NCBI GenBank assembly: GCA_964391015.1
Contig: CAYMKU010000015.1
Coordinates: 1 to 64,000 of the forward strand
Source of the DNA: XYD12-FULL-36-8 sp964391015
Lineage (GTDB): Bacteria; Bacteroidota; Ignavibacteria; Ignavibacteriales; Ignavibacteriaceae
Direction: 5' to 3'
DNA length: 64,000 nucleotides
Shown in pieces: positions 9,544 through 17,893 of the stretch. A program made the position numbers and the translations under genes. Position 1 is the stretch's first letter. Each line of letters opens with the position of its first letter. Under the pieces are notes generated by a model. That model did not search any database, was not told the DNA's origin, and saw nothing but the letters and a program-made list of their open reading frames with translations.

Positions 9544-11472
9544 ATGTACGATTTCATCTTCAAACCTTTCAATTTAATGACCGAGGAAGATTATCGAACG
9601 GTCGGTTTCAAATCTGGATTAGAAATTCATCAGCAGCTTCTCACAGATAAAAAACTTTTTTGTCATTGTCCAGCGGGAATTTACAGCAAGCATTATGATG
9701 CCGAAATTCTGCGTCATATGCGTCCTACACTTTCTGAAATGGGTGTGTACGATGGAACGGCATTGATGGAATTCAAAACAAAAAAAGAGATTATTTATCG
9801 CATCAACAGAAACACAGTTTGCACTTATGAAATGGATGACACACCTCCGTTTCTTATCAATGAAGAAGCATTAGATATCGCACTAGGTATCGGTATGCTT
9901 TATAACTGCAACATTGTTGATGAGCTGCACATCGCACGTAAACAATATCTTGATGGAAGCATTCCAACAGGATTTCAACGAACTGCAATCTATGCAGTGG
10001 ATGGCTGGATTCCTTATAAAGATAGGAAAGTAAAAATCGTTCAGATGTCTATTGAGGAGGATTCATGCCGTGAAGTTTTGGATGTTGGTCATGACAGATA
10101 TTACTTAACTGATCGTCTTGGAATGCCATTGATTGAAACAGTAACAGAACCTGCTATGTGCACACCATTCGAGGTAGCTGAAGTTGGTCATCTTTGCAGC
10201 AACTTGGTTCGCAGTACTCATAAAGTAAGAAGAGGTATTGGCGCTGCTCGTCAAGATGTTAACGTTAGTGTGATTGGTGGGACAAGAGTAGAAATAAAGG
10301 GTGTTCCAAGAATTCCAATGATACCTTTGCTTACTTACAATGAAGCGATGAGGCAATGGAATTTACTGCGACTAAGAGAAGAATTGAAAAAAAGAAACAT
10401 TACTCAAGAATCATTTAAAGCGGAATCGCACGACATTACAAATCTGCTAAAGAAGGTTTCATATGCTCCGCTGATAAATGCGATTATCAGTAACTTTAAA
10501 ATAAAGTGTGTTGTGCTAAAAGGATTCAGTGGATTACTTCATTGGCAAACGCAGACCAATACATATTTCTCAAAAGAAATTTATGATAGAGTTAGAGTGA
10601 TTGCTTGTTTAACAACAATTCCAAACATGATTCACTCTGATAGCAAAAGTGATACAATAACTTCATCTGAATGGCAGAAAGTTTTTAAAGCTGTTAATGC
10701 AACTGGTGATGATACAGTTGTGATTGTCTGGGGAAATGAAGATGATTCTGAAACAGCAGTGAAGGAAATTATTATTCGTGCTCACGAAGCAACTATAGGA
10801 ATTCCTTCTGAAACAAGACAAGCTCTTAGTGATGGGACAAATGGTTTTGAGAGAATTCTTCCGGGTGCAGACAGAATGTATCCCGATACTGATCTCCCTC
10901 CGAAAAAGATTAAGCAGGAAAGGTTAGATAGTTTAAGAAAGTTGATACCCGAACAATTTTGGAAACGGCAAAATTGGTATCGCAGCCTTGGAATTCCACA
11001 GGATACAATAGAGGAATTATCAATTTCAAAATATGCTGAAGTATTTAAGAAAGCTGTGAATGAGTGGAAGGTAAATCCAACGACAGCAGCGGTTGTTTTA
11101 ATTCAATATCCAAAGAGGTTAAAGAAATATGGTTGTATGGATGAATGGTTGAATGAAGAAATGTTTGAAGGATTGTTAAAAGCGTATGCAGAAAGAAAGA
11201 TACCGCAGGATGCATTATTAACCACATTAAGGACAGTTGCAGAACTTGGTGCGTTTACTGATGAAGTAATTCTGTCACCCTTAAATGAAAACGAACTTGA
11301 TAAAGAAATTGCTAAAGCCATAAGTGGTTTGGAAACTATCGGGATTAACCAGAAAGAAAATTACTCGGAAATACTGGTGGGTAAACTGATGAAAAAACTT
11401 CGTGGCAAGATTGATGCAAAAACTGTTGCTGAGAAAGTTGGATTTTCAAAGAAGGTGAAAAGCAATGATTAA
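9544..11472 (+). CDS. gatE: Glutamyl-tRNA(Gln) amidotransferase subunit E (archaeal type)
   Basis: With GatD this subunit converts Glu-tRNA(Gln) to Gln-tRNA(Gln), supplying glutamine for translation. It shows the GatB/GatE cradle opening (VGFKSGLEIHQQLLT) with the CHCP cysteine motif, METDDTP-like EMDDTPPFLINEEAL, DRLGMPLIETVTEP, and KVRRGIGAARQDVNVSV. An extra central region (about 280-430) matches the size of the AspRS-like GAD insertion that separates GatE from bacterial GatB, and a YqeY-like helical tail follows. The 642-residue length fits GatE, not GatB (about 480). A second ATG at 9574 (MTEEDYRTV) is closer to typical family starts; neither start has a clear ribosome site. gatD overlaps its end by 8 bases, so the pair is co-translated in the order E-D. 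Confidence 0.9.
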   Translation: MYDFIFKPFNLMTEEDYRTVGFKSGLEIHQQLLTDKKLFCHCPAGIYSKHYDAEILRHMRPTLSEMGVYDGTALMEFKTKKEIIYRINRNTVCTYEMDDTPPFLINEEALDIALGIGMLYNCNIVDELHIARKQYLDGSIPTGFQRTAIYAVDGWIPYKDRKVKIVQMSIEEDSCREVLDVGHDRYYLTDRLGMPLIETVTEPAMCTPFEVAEVGHLCSNLVRSTHKVRRGIGAARQDVNVSVIGGTRVEIKGVPRIPMIPLLTYNEAMRQWNLLRLREELKKRNITQESFKAESHDITNLLKKVSYAPLINAIISNFKIKCVVLKGFSGLLHWQTQTNTYFSKEIYDRVRVIACLTTIPNMIHSDSKSDTITSSEWQKVFKAVNATGDDTVVIVWGNEDDSETAVKEIIIRAHEATIGIPSETRQALSDGTNGFERILPGADRMYPDTDLPPKKIKQERLDSLRKLIPEQFWKRQNWYRSLGIPQDTIEELSISKYAEVFKKAVNEWKVNPTTAAVVLIQYPKRLKKYGCMDEWLNEEMFEGLLKAYAERKIPQDALLTTLRTVAELGAFTDEVILSPLNENELDKEIAKAISGLETIGINQKENYSEILVGKLMKKLRGKIDAKTVAEKVGFSKKVKSND

Positions 11473-12853
11473 TAATGAAGACTTCAAAGGTTATCGTGGC
11501 GTTGCTTTAATTGCTCTAAAAAAGTTTAACTCACCGATCTGGAGTGATGTTGAAATTCTCACTGACGATGGTAGCTTTAAGGGATTGATTCTTCCACGTT
11601 CTGAAACTGCCGATGAATTTCATGTTGTATTAAAACTTCCTATTGGTTATAACATTGGAATAGCTGCTGAAAAAATTAAGGATGTAAGAATTCTAGGTAG
11701 AAGGGAAGCGAAGTATAAAATCCCCGAGAAAGAATTCCCATTCGATCCTAAAAAACCAAAAGTAAAATTACTCGGAACCGGTGGAACAATTGCATCTCGA
11801 CTTGATTATCGAACTGGTGCTGTAATTCCCGCATTTTCTCCTGGAGAACTTTATGGATCAGTTCCCGAACTTGCGGACATTTGCAATCTTGAAACAGAAA
11901 AACTCTATGGTGTATTCAGCGAGAATATGGGACCTGATCAATGGAAAGGTTTAGCTGAAGCAGTTGGAAGAGAAATTGAGAAAGGAGTTCAAGGTATTGT
12001 TATTGGGCACGGAACAGATACAATGCATCATACAGCAGCAATTTTGTCGTTCATGGTTCAAGATTCTCCAATTCCAATTGTGATGGTTGGTTCTCAACGT
12101 TCAAGTGATCGTCCCTCATCTGATGCTGCACTTAATCTTATTCACTCAGTTACAACAGCAGCTAAGAGTGATATTGCGGAAGTTATGGTTTGTATGTTTG
12201 GTCCAACATCGGACTTGTATGGTTTACTTCATCGCGGAACTCGTGTTAGAAAAATGCATTCCAGTTATCGTTCAACTTTCAGAACTATTGGGGATATTCC
12301 AATTGCAACAGTTAGTCGAGAGAAAGTGACTCCCCTTAGAAATGATTATAAACGAAGAAGAAGTGATAATGAAGCAAAGGTTAATGCTGTTTTTAACGAC
12401 AGAGTTGCAATTGTTTATTACTATCCGAATATGAAACCAGATATGATTGATACGCTTATTGATAATGGATATAAGGGAATTGTTATTGCCGGCACTGGAC
12501 TTGGACATGTGAACAAACCTTTGTATCCAGCATTAAAGCGAGCGAAGGAAAAAGGTGTTGCGGTTTACATGACAGTGCAGACTCTCTGGGGTTATGTACA
12601 AATGTATGTTTACGATACCGGCAGGGATATGATGGAACTTGGAGTGATTCCTGCTGCAAACATGCTCCCTGAAGTCGCTTATGTAAAACTCGGCTGGGCT
12701 TTAGGACAAACAGATGATATGCAAAAAGTGAAAGAGATTATGTTGGCTCCAATTGCAGGTGAAATAACCGAACGTGAACCAAGTAACGGCTATTTAATTT
12801 ACCAAGGTGGTTTGCCAGAAGTGGAAGATTTTATCAAGAAGTTTAGGAAGTAG
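11465..12853 (+). CDS. gatD: Glutamyl-tRNA(Gln) amidotransferase subunit D (asparaginase-like, archaeal type)
   Basis: GatD is the glutaminase subunit that feeds ammonia to GatE. A small N-terminal beta-barrel domain (about 1-95) precedes an L-asparaginase fold. The catalytic set of this fold is present: T108 in GTGGTIASR, T184-D185 in HGTDTMHHT, and K263 in RVRKMHS. The N-terminal domain and the 462-residue length distinguish GatD from type I and II asparaginases. Its ATG lies in the last codons of gatE. GatDE is regarded as an archaeal system, so a bacterial copy suggests transfer or an unusual tRNA-Gln charging route. Whether the genome also has gatCAB or glnS cannot be seen here. Confidence 0.9.
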   Translation: MINNEDFKGYRGVALIALKKFNSPIWSDVEILTDDGSFKGLILPRSETADEFHVVLKLPIGYNIGIAAEKIKDVRILGRREAKYKIPEKEFPFDPKKPKVKLLGTGGTIASRLDYRTGAVIPAFSPGELYGSVPELADICNLETEKLYGVFSENMGPDQWKGLAEAVGREIEKGVQGIVIGHGTDTMHHTAAILSFMVQDSPIPIVMVGSQRSSDRPSSDAALNLIHSVTTAAKSDIAEVMVCMFGPTSDLYGLLHRGTRVRKMHSSYRSTFRTIGDIPIATVSREKVTPLRNDYKRRRSDNEAKVNAVFNDRVAIVYYYPNMKPDMIDTLIDNGYKGIVIAGTGLGHVNKPLYPALKRAKEKGVAVYMTVQTLWGYVQMYVYDTGRDMMELGVIPAANMLPEVAYVKLGWALGQTDDMQKVKEIMLAPIAGEITEREPSNGYLIYQGGLPEVEDFIKKFRK

Positions 12854-12859
12854 AAAAAA

Positions 12860-12899
12860 CAACCTTCAAGGTTGCAGTTAAGAACCTTAAATGTTTTTC
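12860..12899. terminator. Bidirectional terminator-like repeat between convergent gatD and ettA
   Basis: CAACCTTCAAGGTTG (12860-12874) is a perfect palindrome around one central base and is followed by a second half-site AACCTT..ATGTTTTT. The whole stretch resembles that at 18995-19035, which also lies between convergent genes. A terminator role is inferred from position and symmetry. Confidence 0.4.
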
Positions 12900-14585
12900 T
12901 CAACTCCTTGTCAAATGTCGGTACTTAATTCTATGCGGCTGATCGGCAGAGATACCGAGCTTTTCTTTTCGCTTTTCCTCATACTCCGTGTAATTCCCAT
13001 CAAACCAAACGACTTTACTTTCATCTTCAAATGCTAAAATGTGTGTAGCGATCCTATCCAAGAACCAGCGGTCGTGACTGATAACTAAAACACATCCGCC
13101 AAAATTTTCAATTCCTTCTTCAAGTGCACGAAGAGTATTCACATCAAGATCGTTTGTTGGTTCATCGAGCAAGATTACATTTGCACCTTGCTTCAGCATC
13201 ATTGCAAGATGTACTCGATTTCTCTCGCCGCCCGAAAGCATATTTACTTTTTTCTGCTGATCTGGTCCTGAAAAATTAAACTGTGCAACATAAGCTCTTG
13301 AATTCACCTGACGGTTTCCAAGCATTACTGTATCTTCGCCGCCAGAAATTAATTCCCAAATACTTTTTTCTGGGTCAAGAGAATCTCTTGTTTGATCAAC
13401 ATAAGATAGCTTTACTGTCGAACCGATTTTAATGTTGCCTGAATCTGCCTTTTCTATTCCGGTAATCATTTTGAATAGAGTGGTTTTACCAGCACCATTT
13501 GGACCGATTATTCCAACTACTGCACCAGGTGGAATTGAAAAGGTGAGATCATCAATCAGAATATTATCACCATAAGCTTTATTGACTTTTTCGCATTCAA
13601 TCACAACGTCACCAAGCCGTTCAGCAATTGGGATGTAAATCTCTAATTCCTTTTGACCTTTCTCTTTTTCCTGCTTAAGAAGATTTTCATAAGATGTAAT
13701 TCTTGATTTTGATTTTGCATGACGTGCTTTCGGACTCATTCTAATCCATTCAAGTTCGTGCTGAAGAGTTTTTTGTCTTTTACTTTCTTGTTTCTCTTCA
13801 ACTCGCAATCTTTCTTGCTTTTGTTCAAGCCATGATGAATAATTTCCTTTCCACGGAATTCCTTCTCCGCGATCCAATTCGAGAATCCATCCAGCAACAT
13901 TATCCAAAAAATATCTATCATGAGTTACTGCAATTACAGTTCCTTCATACTTCTGAAGATGGTGTTCAAGCCATGCAACAGTTTCTGCATCAAGGTGATT
14001 TGTGGGTTCATCAAGTAAAAGAATGTCCGGTTTTTGAAGAAGCAATCTGCACAATGCCACTCTTCTTCGTTCACCTCCGGAAAGAACTTTTATCGAAGTA
14101 TCAGATGGAGGACATCGCAATGCTTCCATTGCCATTTCAAGCCGTGAATCTAAATCCCATCCTCCCATTGTTTCGATCTTTTCCTGAACCTCGCCTTGTT
14201 TTTCAAGAAGCTTAGTCATTTCATTATCTTCCATCGGCTCAGAAAATTTAGCATTAATTTCTTCATAAGATTTAAGAAGATCAACAATTTCTTGTACTCC
14301 TTCTTCCACTATTTGTTTGACAGTTTTGGTGTCATCAAGATTTGGTTCTTGTTCAAGAAAACCTATCGTATGTCCAGATGCGAGAACGGTTTCACCGTTA
14401 AAGTTTTTATCAACTCCAGCAAGAATTTTCAGCAAAGAGCTTTTTCCGGAACCATTTAATCCTATGACTCCAATTTTAGCTCCGTAGAAGTAAGAAAGAT
14501 AAATATCTTTTAGAACAGGTTTGTTGTTATAAAATTTGCTAACTCCAATCATGGAGTAAATTATTTTGTTTACTTCGTTGCTCAT
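12900..14585 (-). CDS. ettA: Energy-dependent translational throttle protein EttA (ABC-F ATPase)
   Basis: A soluble ABC-F protein that binds the ribosomal E site and gates the first peptide bond according to ATP/ADP level. It has two ATP-binding cassettes and no membrane part: Walker A GLNGSGKSS and GPNGAGKTT, signatures LSGGERRRVAL and LSGGERNRVHL, Walker B LLLDEPTNHLD and LLDEPTNDLD. The first cassette contains the arm region (FSEPMEDNEMTKLLEKQGEVQ). The Lys/Arg-rich linker with KARHAKSKSR is typical of EttA, as is FLEQEPNLD. The 561-residue length matches the family. It is convergent with gatD. Confidence 0.92.
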   Translation of the reverse strand: MSNEVNKIIYSMIGVSKFYNNKPVLKDIYLSYFYGAKIGVIGLNGSGKSSLLKILAGVDKNFNGETVLASGHTIGFLEQEPNLDDTKTVKQIVEEGVQEIVDLLKSYEEINAKFSEPMEDNEMTKLLEKQGEVQEKIETMGGWDLDSRLEMAMEALRCPPSDTSIKVLSGGERRRVALCRLLLQKPDILLLDEPTNHLDAETVAWLEHHLQKYEGTVIAVTHDRYFLDNVAGWILELDRGEGIPWKGNYSSWLEQKQERLRVEEKQESKRQKTLQHELEWIRMSPKARHAKSKSRITSYENLLKQEKEKGQKELEIYIPIAERLGDVVIECEKVNKAYGDNILIDDLTFSIPPGAVVGIIGPNGAGKTTLFKMITGIEKADSGNIKIGSTVKLSYVDQTRDSLDPEKSIWELISGGEDTVMLGNRQVNSRAYVAQFNFSGPDQQKKVNMLSGGERNRVHLAMMLKQGANVILLDEPTNDLDVNTLRALEEGIENFGGCVLVISHDRWFLDRIATHILAFEDESKVVWFDGNYTEYEEKRKEKLGISADQPHRIKYRHLTRS

Positions 14586-14645
14586 GAATGCTTTCTTAAG
14601 TTTTTGTCATTAGTAAAAATAGGAAAAGGAAGGTAGATGATAAAC

Positions 14646-14681
14646 AAACCTTCAGCATTTGTTTTGAAACACTGAAGGTTT
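14646..14681 (-). terminator. Probable intrinsic terminator downstream of the ammonium transporter gene
   Basis: AAACCTTCAG (14646-14655) and CTGAAGGTTT (14672-14681) form a 10-bp stem with a 16-base loop, 20 bases past the transporter stop. On the minus strand a short T-rich run follows. It separates this transcript from ettA. Confidence 0.6.
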
Positions 14682-14700
14682 TTAAAAAACTATTTATCGC

Positions 14701-15921
14701 TTAATCTTGCTCATAAGCTATTTCACCATGAAGTGAACTATCTAAGCCAGCTTCTTCTTCTTCTTTTGTAACTTTAACAGGAGTTACAAAGTTAATCAAC
14801 CAAAGCATAACATATGAAAAAATAAAAGCATAGCAACAAACTCCAATCACCGTAACAAATTGTTTCCAAAAGAAACCAAAACCGCCACCCATTAATAAAC
14901 CATTTGTTATGACCATAGGATTAACAGTATTTGTAGCAAACAATCCAAGCATTATCACACCAATTGAACCGCCAACTCCGTGAACGCCCCAAACATCAAG
15001 AGCATCATCCCATTGCATCCTATTCTTGAGTGAAACTGCAAAATAACATACAACTCCTGCAATAATTCCAATTAGCGCTGCATACTGAACTGTGATAAAT
15101 CCTGCAGCTGGTGTTATGGTTGCAAGTCCTGCAACGGCACCGGTTAATAAGCCAACAAACTTTGGTTTCTTCTCAAGAGTCCATGCTAAAAACAGCCATG
15201 CTATGGCTGCAAATGAGGCCGCTACATCTGTATTTAAAAATGCAACACCTGTTATCGCATCAACTTGAAGTTCACTTCCGGCATTGAATCCATACCATCC
15301 AAACCAAAGTAATCCTGTTCCAAGAGCAACAAGAGGAATGCTGTGTGGACCTCTTTCTGTAATATTTCTTTTTCCAACATAAAATACTGAAGCAAGCGCG
15401 GCCATTCCTGCACTCGCATGTACGACAAGGCCACCAGCAAAATCAAGTACGCCCCATTGAGCTAAAAGTCCACCACCCCAAACCATATGTACAAGTGGAA
15501 AGTAAACAAAAACCAACCAAAAAGTTAAAAAAAGCATATAGGCAGGAAATCTTACTCTATTTGTAAAAGCACCAGTAATTAAAGCAGGTGTTATTATTGC
15601 AAACATCATTTGATATAAACAGAAAACATAAAGAGGTATTTTATTGTTACCTGTAAAGATAGAATTGAGATCTGTTCCGGCAAGAAATGCCATATCAAGA
15701 TTTCCAATTATGTTTCCTTGTCCCCCGCTAAAGCAAAGGGAATATCCAAAAATAAACCAAATAACCGTCGTCCACCCAAGCGAAACGAAACTTTGGATCA
15801 TTATTGCCAATACATTTTTTCTTCCAACCAGTCCACCATAAAAAAAGGCAAGACCAGGTGTCATCAACATTACTAAGCTGGTTGCTATGAGCATGAATCC
15901 AGTACTGCCGGTGTCGAACAT
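14701..15921 (-). CDS. amt: Ammonium transporter (Amt family)
   Basis: An inner-membrane channel-type transporter for ammonium. The 406 residues form about 11 hydrophobic helices beginning LMLMTPGLAFFYGGLVGRKN, with the family stretches WGGGLLAQWGVLDFAGGLVVHASAG, LLWFGWYGFNAGS and the twin-histidine helix segments (VVHASAG; DVWGVHGVGGSIG). The start carries an AGGAG ribosome site (CAAGGAGTATTT-ATG). There is no glnK/glnB regulator next to it, which is the usual partner. The porin-like gene lies 38 bases upstream in the same direction, so the two are probably one transcript. Confidence 0.93.
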   Translation of the reverse strand: MFDTGSTGFMLIATSLVMLMTPGLAFFYGGLVGRKNVLAIMIQSFVSLGWTTVIWFIFGYSLCFSGGQGNIIGNLDMAFLAGTDLNSIFTGNNKIPLYVFCLYQMMFAIITPALITGAFTNRVRFPAYMLFLTFWLVFVYFPLVHMVWGGGLLAQWGVLDFAGGLVVHASAGMAALASVFYVGKRNITERGPHSIPLVALGTGLLWFGWYGFNAGSELQVDAITGVAFLNTDVAASFAAIAWLFLAWTLEKKPKFVGLLTGAVAGLATITPAAGFITVQYAALIGIIAGVVCYFAVSLKNRMQWDDALDVWGVHGVGGSIGVIMLGLFATNTVNPMVITNGLLMGGGFGFFWKQFVTVIGVCCYAFIFSYVMLWLINFVTPVKVTKEEEEAGLDSSLHGEIAYEQD

Positions 15922-15959
15922 AAATACTCCTTGAATTAATTGTAAATGAAATATTTGAA

Positions 15960-16694
15960 CTAAAAAGTTAATCCAAAAACCAGATAAGAAATTTCTGTTC
16001 TAGGATTTATTAAAAATGTCACATAAACAGGCAAAGAATACTCGTCAGTTATTTTAATAGATTTTGTTGCCTTAATTCCAACGTTAGTGACATTAAATTT
16101 TTCTGTTTGATAAAAATTCGGATTCTTTTTGCTTCCGCCCGCAGCACCTAAAAATATGGTAAGTGGAAATTCTGAGACGAACGTGGAATAATCCACCTGA
16201 AAATAAGTATTATTCCCAGCATCATTGTGTACATTAATAAATCCGGAAAATAGTAAGGGTAAAGAATTCGATAATTTGATAAAAAATCCAGGTTCAATTG
16301 TGTGTGCTCCTGCTCCTTTTGGGTTATTATAATTATTGAAGTTTCCCCATTTAATTCCAGCATTTGGGAAGTAATAATCAGTTAGTATTAATCCGAAATT
16401 CATTCCATTTTCTAGTGCATAAGTATAACTGCACCAGGAATCTAATTCATGTTCAAGTGAATTGTTCAACAGATTATGAGATAAACAATATGATCCCCAC
16501 ATCCCAATACTAAACCCTGAAACCGAAAATGTTAGAGCAGGTTGGATGTTTGCTGCGTCATTTACGTTAATACCGCGCCAAATGTATCGGCTAACTATAT
16601 CAGCGTTTGCAAATATGCTGAGATCTTGAGCAGATAAAATAGTTGTAAAACAAAATAAGTAAATAAATATGGACTTATTATGCCAAAGGAACAT
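15960..16694 (-). CDS. TorF-like outer-membrane beta-barrel protein
   Basis: The N-terminus is a signal peptide (IFIYLFCFTTILSAQD). The mature chain starts with NADIVSRYIWRGINV, typical of the TorF/Gcw_chp putative porin family, and continues as alternating polar and aromatic beta-strands ending in a terminal phenylalanine (LVFGLTF), as outer-membrane barrels do. 244 residues suits a 10-12 strand barrel. It is encoded just upstream of the ammonium transporter on the same strand, so it may pass ammonium or small nitrogen compounds across the outer membrane; that role is inferred only from context. Confidence 0.7.
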   Translation of the reverse strand: MFLWHNKSIFIYLFCFTTILSAQDLSIFANADIVSRYIWRGINVNDAANIQPALTFSVSGFSIGMWGSYCLSHNLLNNSLEHELDSWCSYTYALENGMNFGLILTDYYFPNAGIKWGNFNNYNNPKGAGAHTIEPGFFIKLSNSLPLLFSGFINVHNDAGNNTYFQVDYSTFVSEFPLTIFLGAAGGSKKNPNFYQTEKFNVTNVGIKATKSIKITDEYSLPVYVTFLINPRTEISYLVFGLTF

Positions 16695-16873
16695 TATGTA
16701 CCTCGCTTAATGAATAATAAAGATTTCTATTCTATAAATTATGCAGAAATAAAAAAATGGTTAACAATTTTATAGCATTTGATTCAAGAAGGGAAAAAAA
16801 TAATCAACAAGTGCACAAAAAGTGTTACAAGTGCGATTTTGAGAATTTAAATACAATTAAAACATGCATATTT

Positions 16874-16905
16874 TTTGTTTCCTCTTATGTATAAAACTAA
16901 TTTTG
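16874..16905 (+). promoter_or_regulatory. Bacteroidota-type promoter upstream of the LytTR regulator
   Basis: TTTG at 16874-16877 and TAATTTTG at 16898-16905 match the -33 TTTG and -7 TAnnTTTG elements with a 20-base spacer. Transcription would start about 35 bases before the gene. Confidence 0.45.
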
Positions 16906-16946
16906 GAAAAATAATCTGATCCTTTTAAGTATTGAAGTAATACCAG

Positions 16947-17714
16947 GTGAAAAAAATATTAGTTATTAATGGAAAGAATGAACAGCATTTTGAATTCCGA
17001 AGCTTGTTGGAATCTGCTGGATTCGGTATTTATATAACAAAAGGAGAAGAGGATGGATTGAAAATTGCTGATAGGTATTCACCTGATGTTATTGTTTGTA
17101 ACGTTGATGATTTTGAAAAAGAGTTACAGGTTATAAGAATACTAAACAATAACAGCTCTACTGAAAGTATTCCACTTTTACTGATTACTTCAACTAGAAA
17201 CCCTGCACATGTAAGAGCAGCAATGGAATTAGGCGCTGATGACGTGCTACTTAAACCGTTTAATCATGAATCAATCCTTAGGTCAGTTGAAAAACGATTA
17301 CGGAAGATTAAGATCATAAAAGAAAAGTTGACTGAACAAATTATCTCATCAGAAAACGTCTTTTCTAATCAACAGAAAAATGTTGACCATGTACTCATTA
17401 AAATCGGAACTCAATTGAAAATTGTTGAATTCGCAAGAATTATTTGCATCACATCTTTAAAGGAATATTCAAAAGTTAATACAGATGACAATTGTAAAAT
17501 TATAGTTAGGAAATCAATAAGAAATTGGGTAGAGGTATTACCACCAAAGAATTTTTTAAGAATCCATCGCGGCACAATAATTAATATATCATTTTTAGAA
17601 AAAATTGAGAAAACGGGATTTAGAAGCTATAGTGTTTTTCTTAAAAATATTTCAACTCCATTCGCGCTCAGCCAAAGGTATAGCAATGTTATGAGGCGTA
17701 CCTTTTCAATTTAA
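16947..17714 (+). CDS. LytTR DNA-binding regulator with a degenerate receiver domain
   Basis: Residues 1-125 fold like a CheY receiver and residues about 145-255 form a LytTR DNA-binding domain (KIVEFARIICITS, then FLRIHRGTIINISFLEKIE). The receiver lacks phosphorylation chemistry. The acidic pair expected near residues 8-9 is N8-G9, and the phospho-acceptor position in PDVIVCN is N52 rather than aspartate. The distal T (LLLITS) and K (LLKPF) are kept. It is therefore probably a phosphorylation-independent regulator, controlled by ligand, partner protein or abundance. The start is a GTG; no histidine kinase lies nearby. A promoter of the TTTG/TAnnTTTG type precedes it. Confidence 0.82.
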   Translation: MKKILVINGKNEQHFEFRSLLESAGFGIYITKGEEDGLKIADRYSPDVIVCNVDDFEKELQVIRILNNNSSTESIPLLLITSTRNPAHVRAAMELGADDVLLKPFNHESILRSVEKRLRKIKIIKEKLTEQIISSENVFSNQQKNVDHVLIKIGTQLKIVEFARIICITSLKEYSKVNTDDNCKIIVRKSIRNWVEVLPPKNFLRIHRGTIINISFLEKIEKTGFRSYSVFLKNISTPFALSQRYSNVMRRTFSI

Positions 17715-17893
17715 TAATTTATTGTTCCTCAAGATGAAGCAGCATTAGTATTTACTATTGAAATAGTTTCTAGATATGTTGATTGTAATTTCCGGACACA
17801 TTTAATATTTAATGCCGGGATAAATCTAGTGGACGGTAAACAAAAAATCATTCATCAAAATTTTATGTTGGACGTTAAATCTTTAATTTCAGC

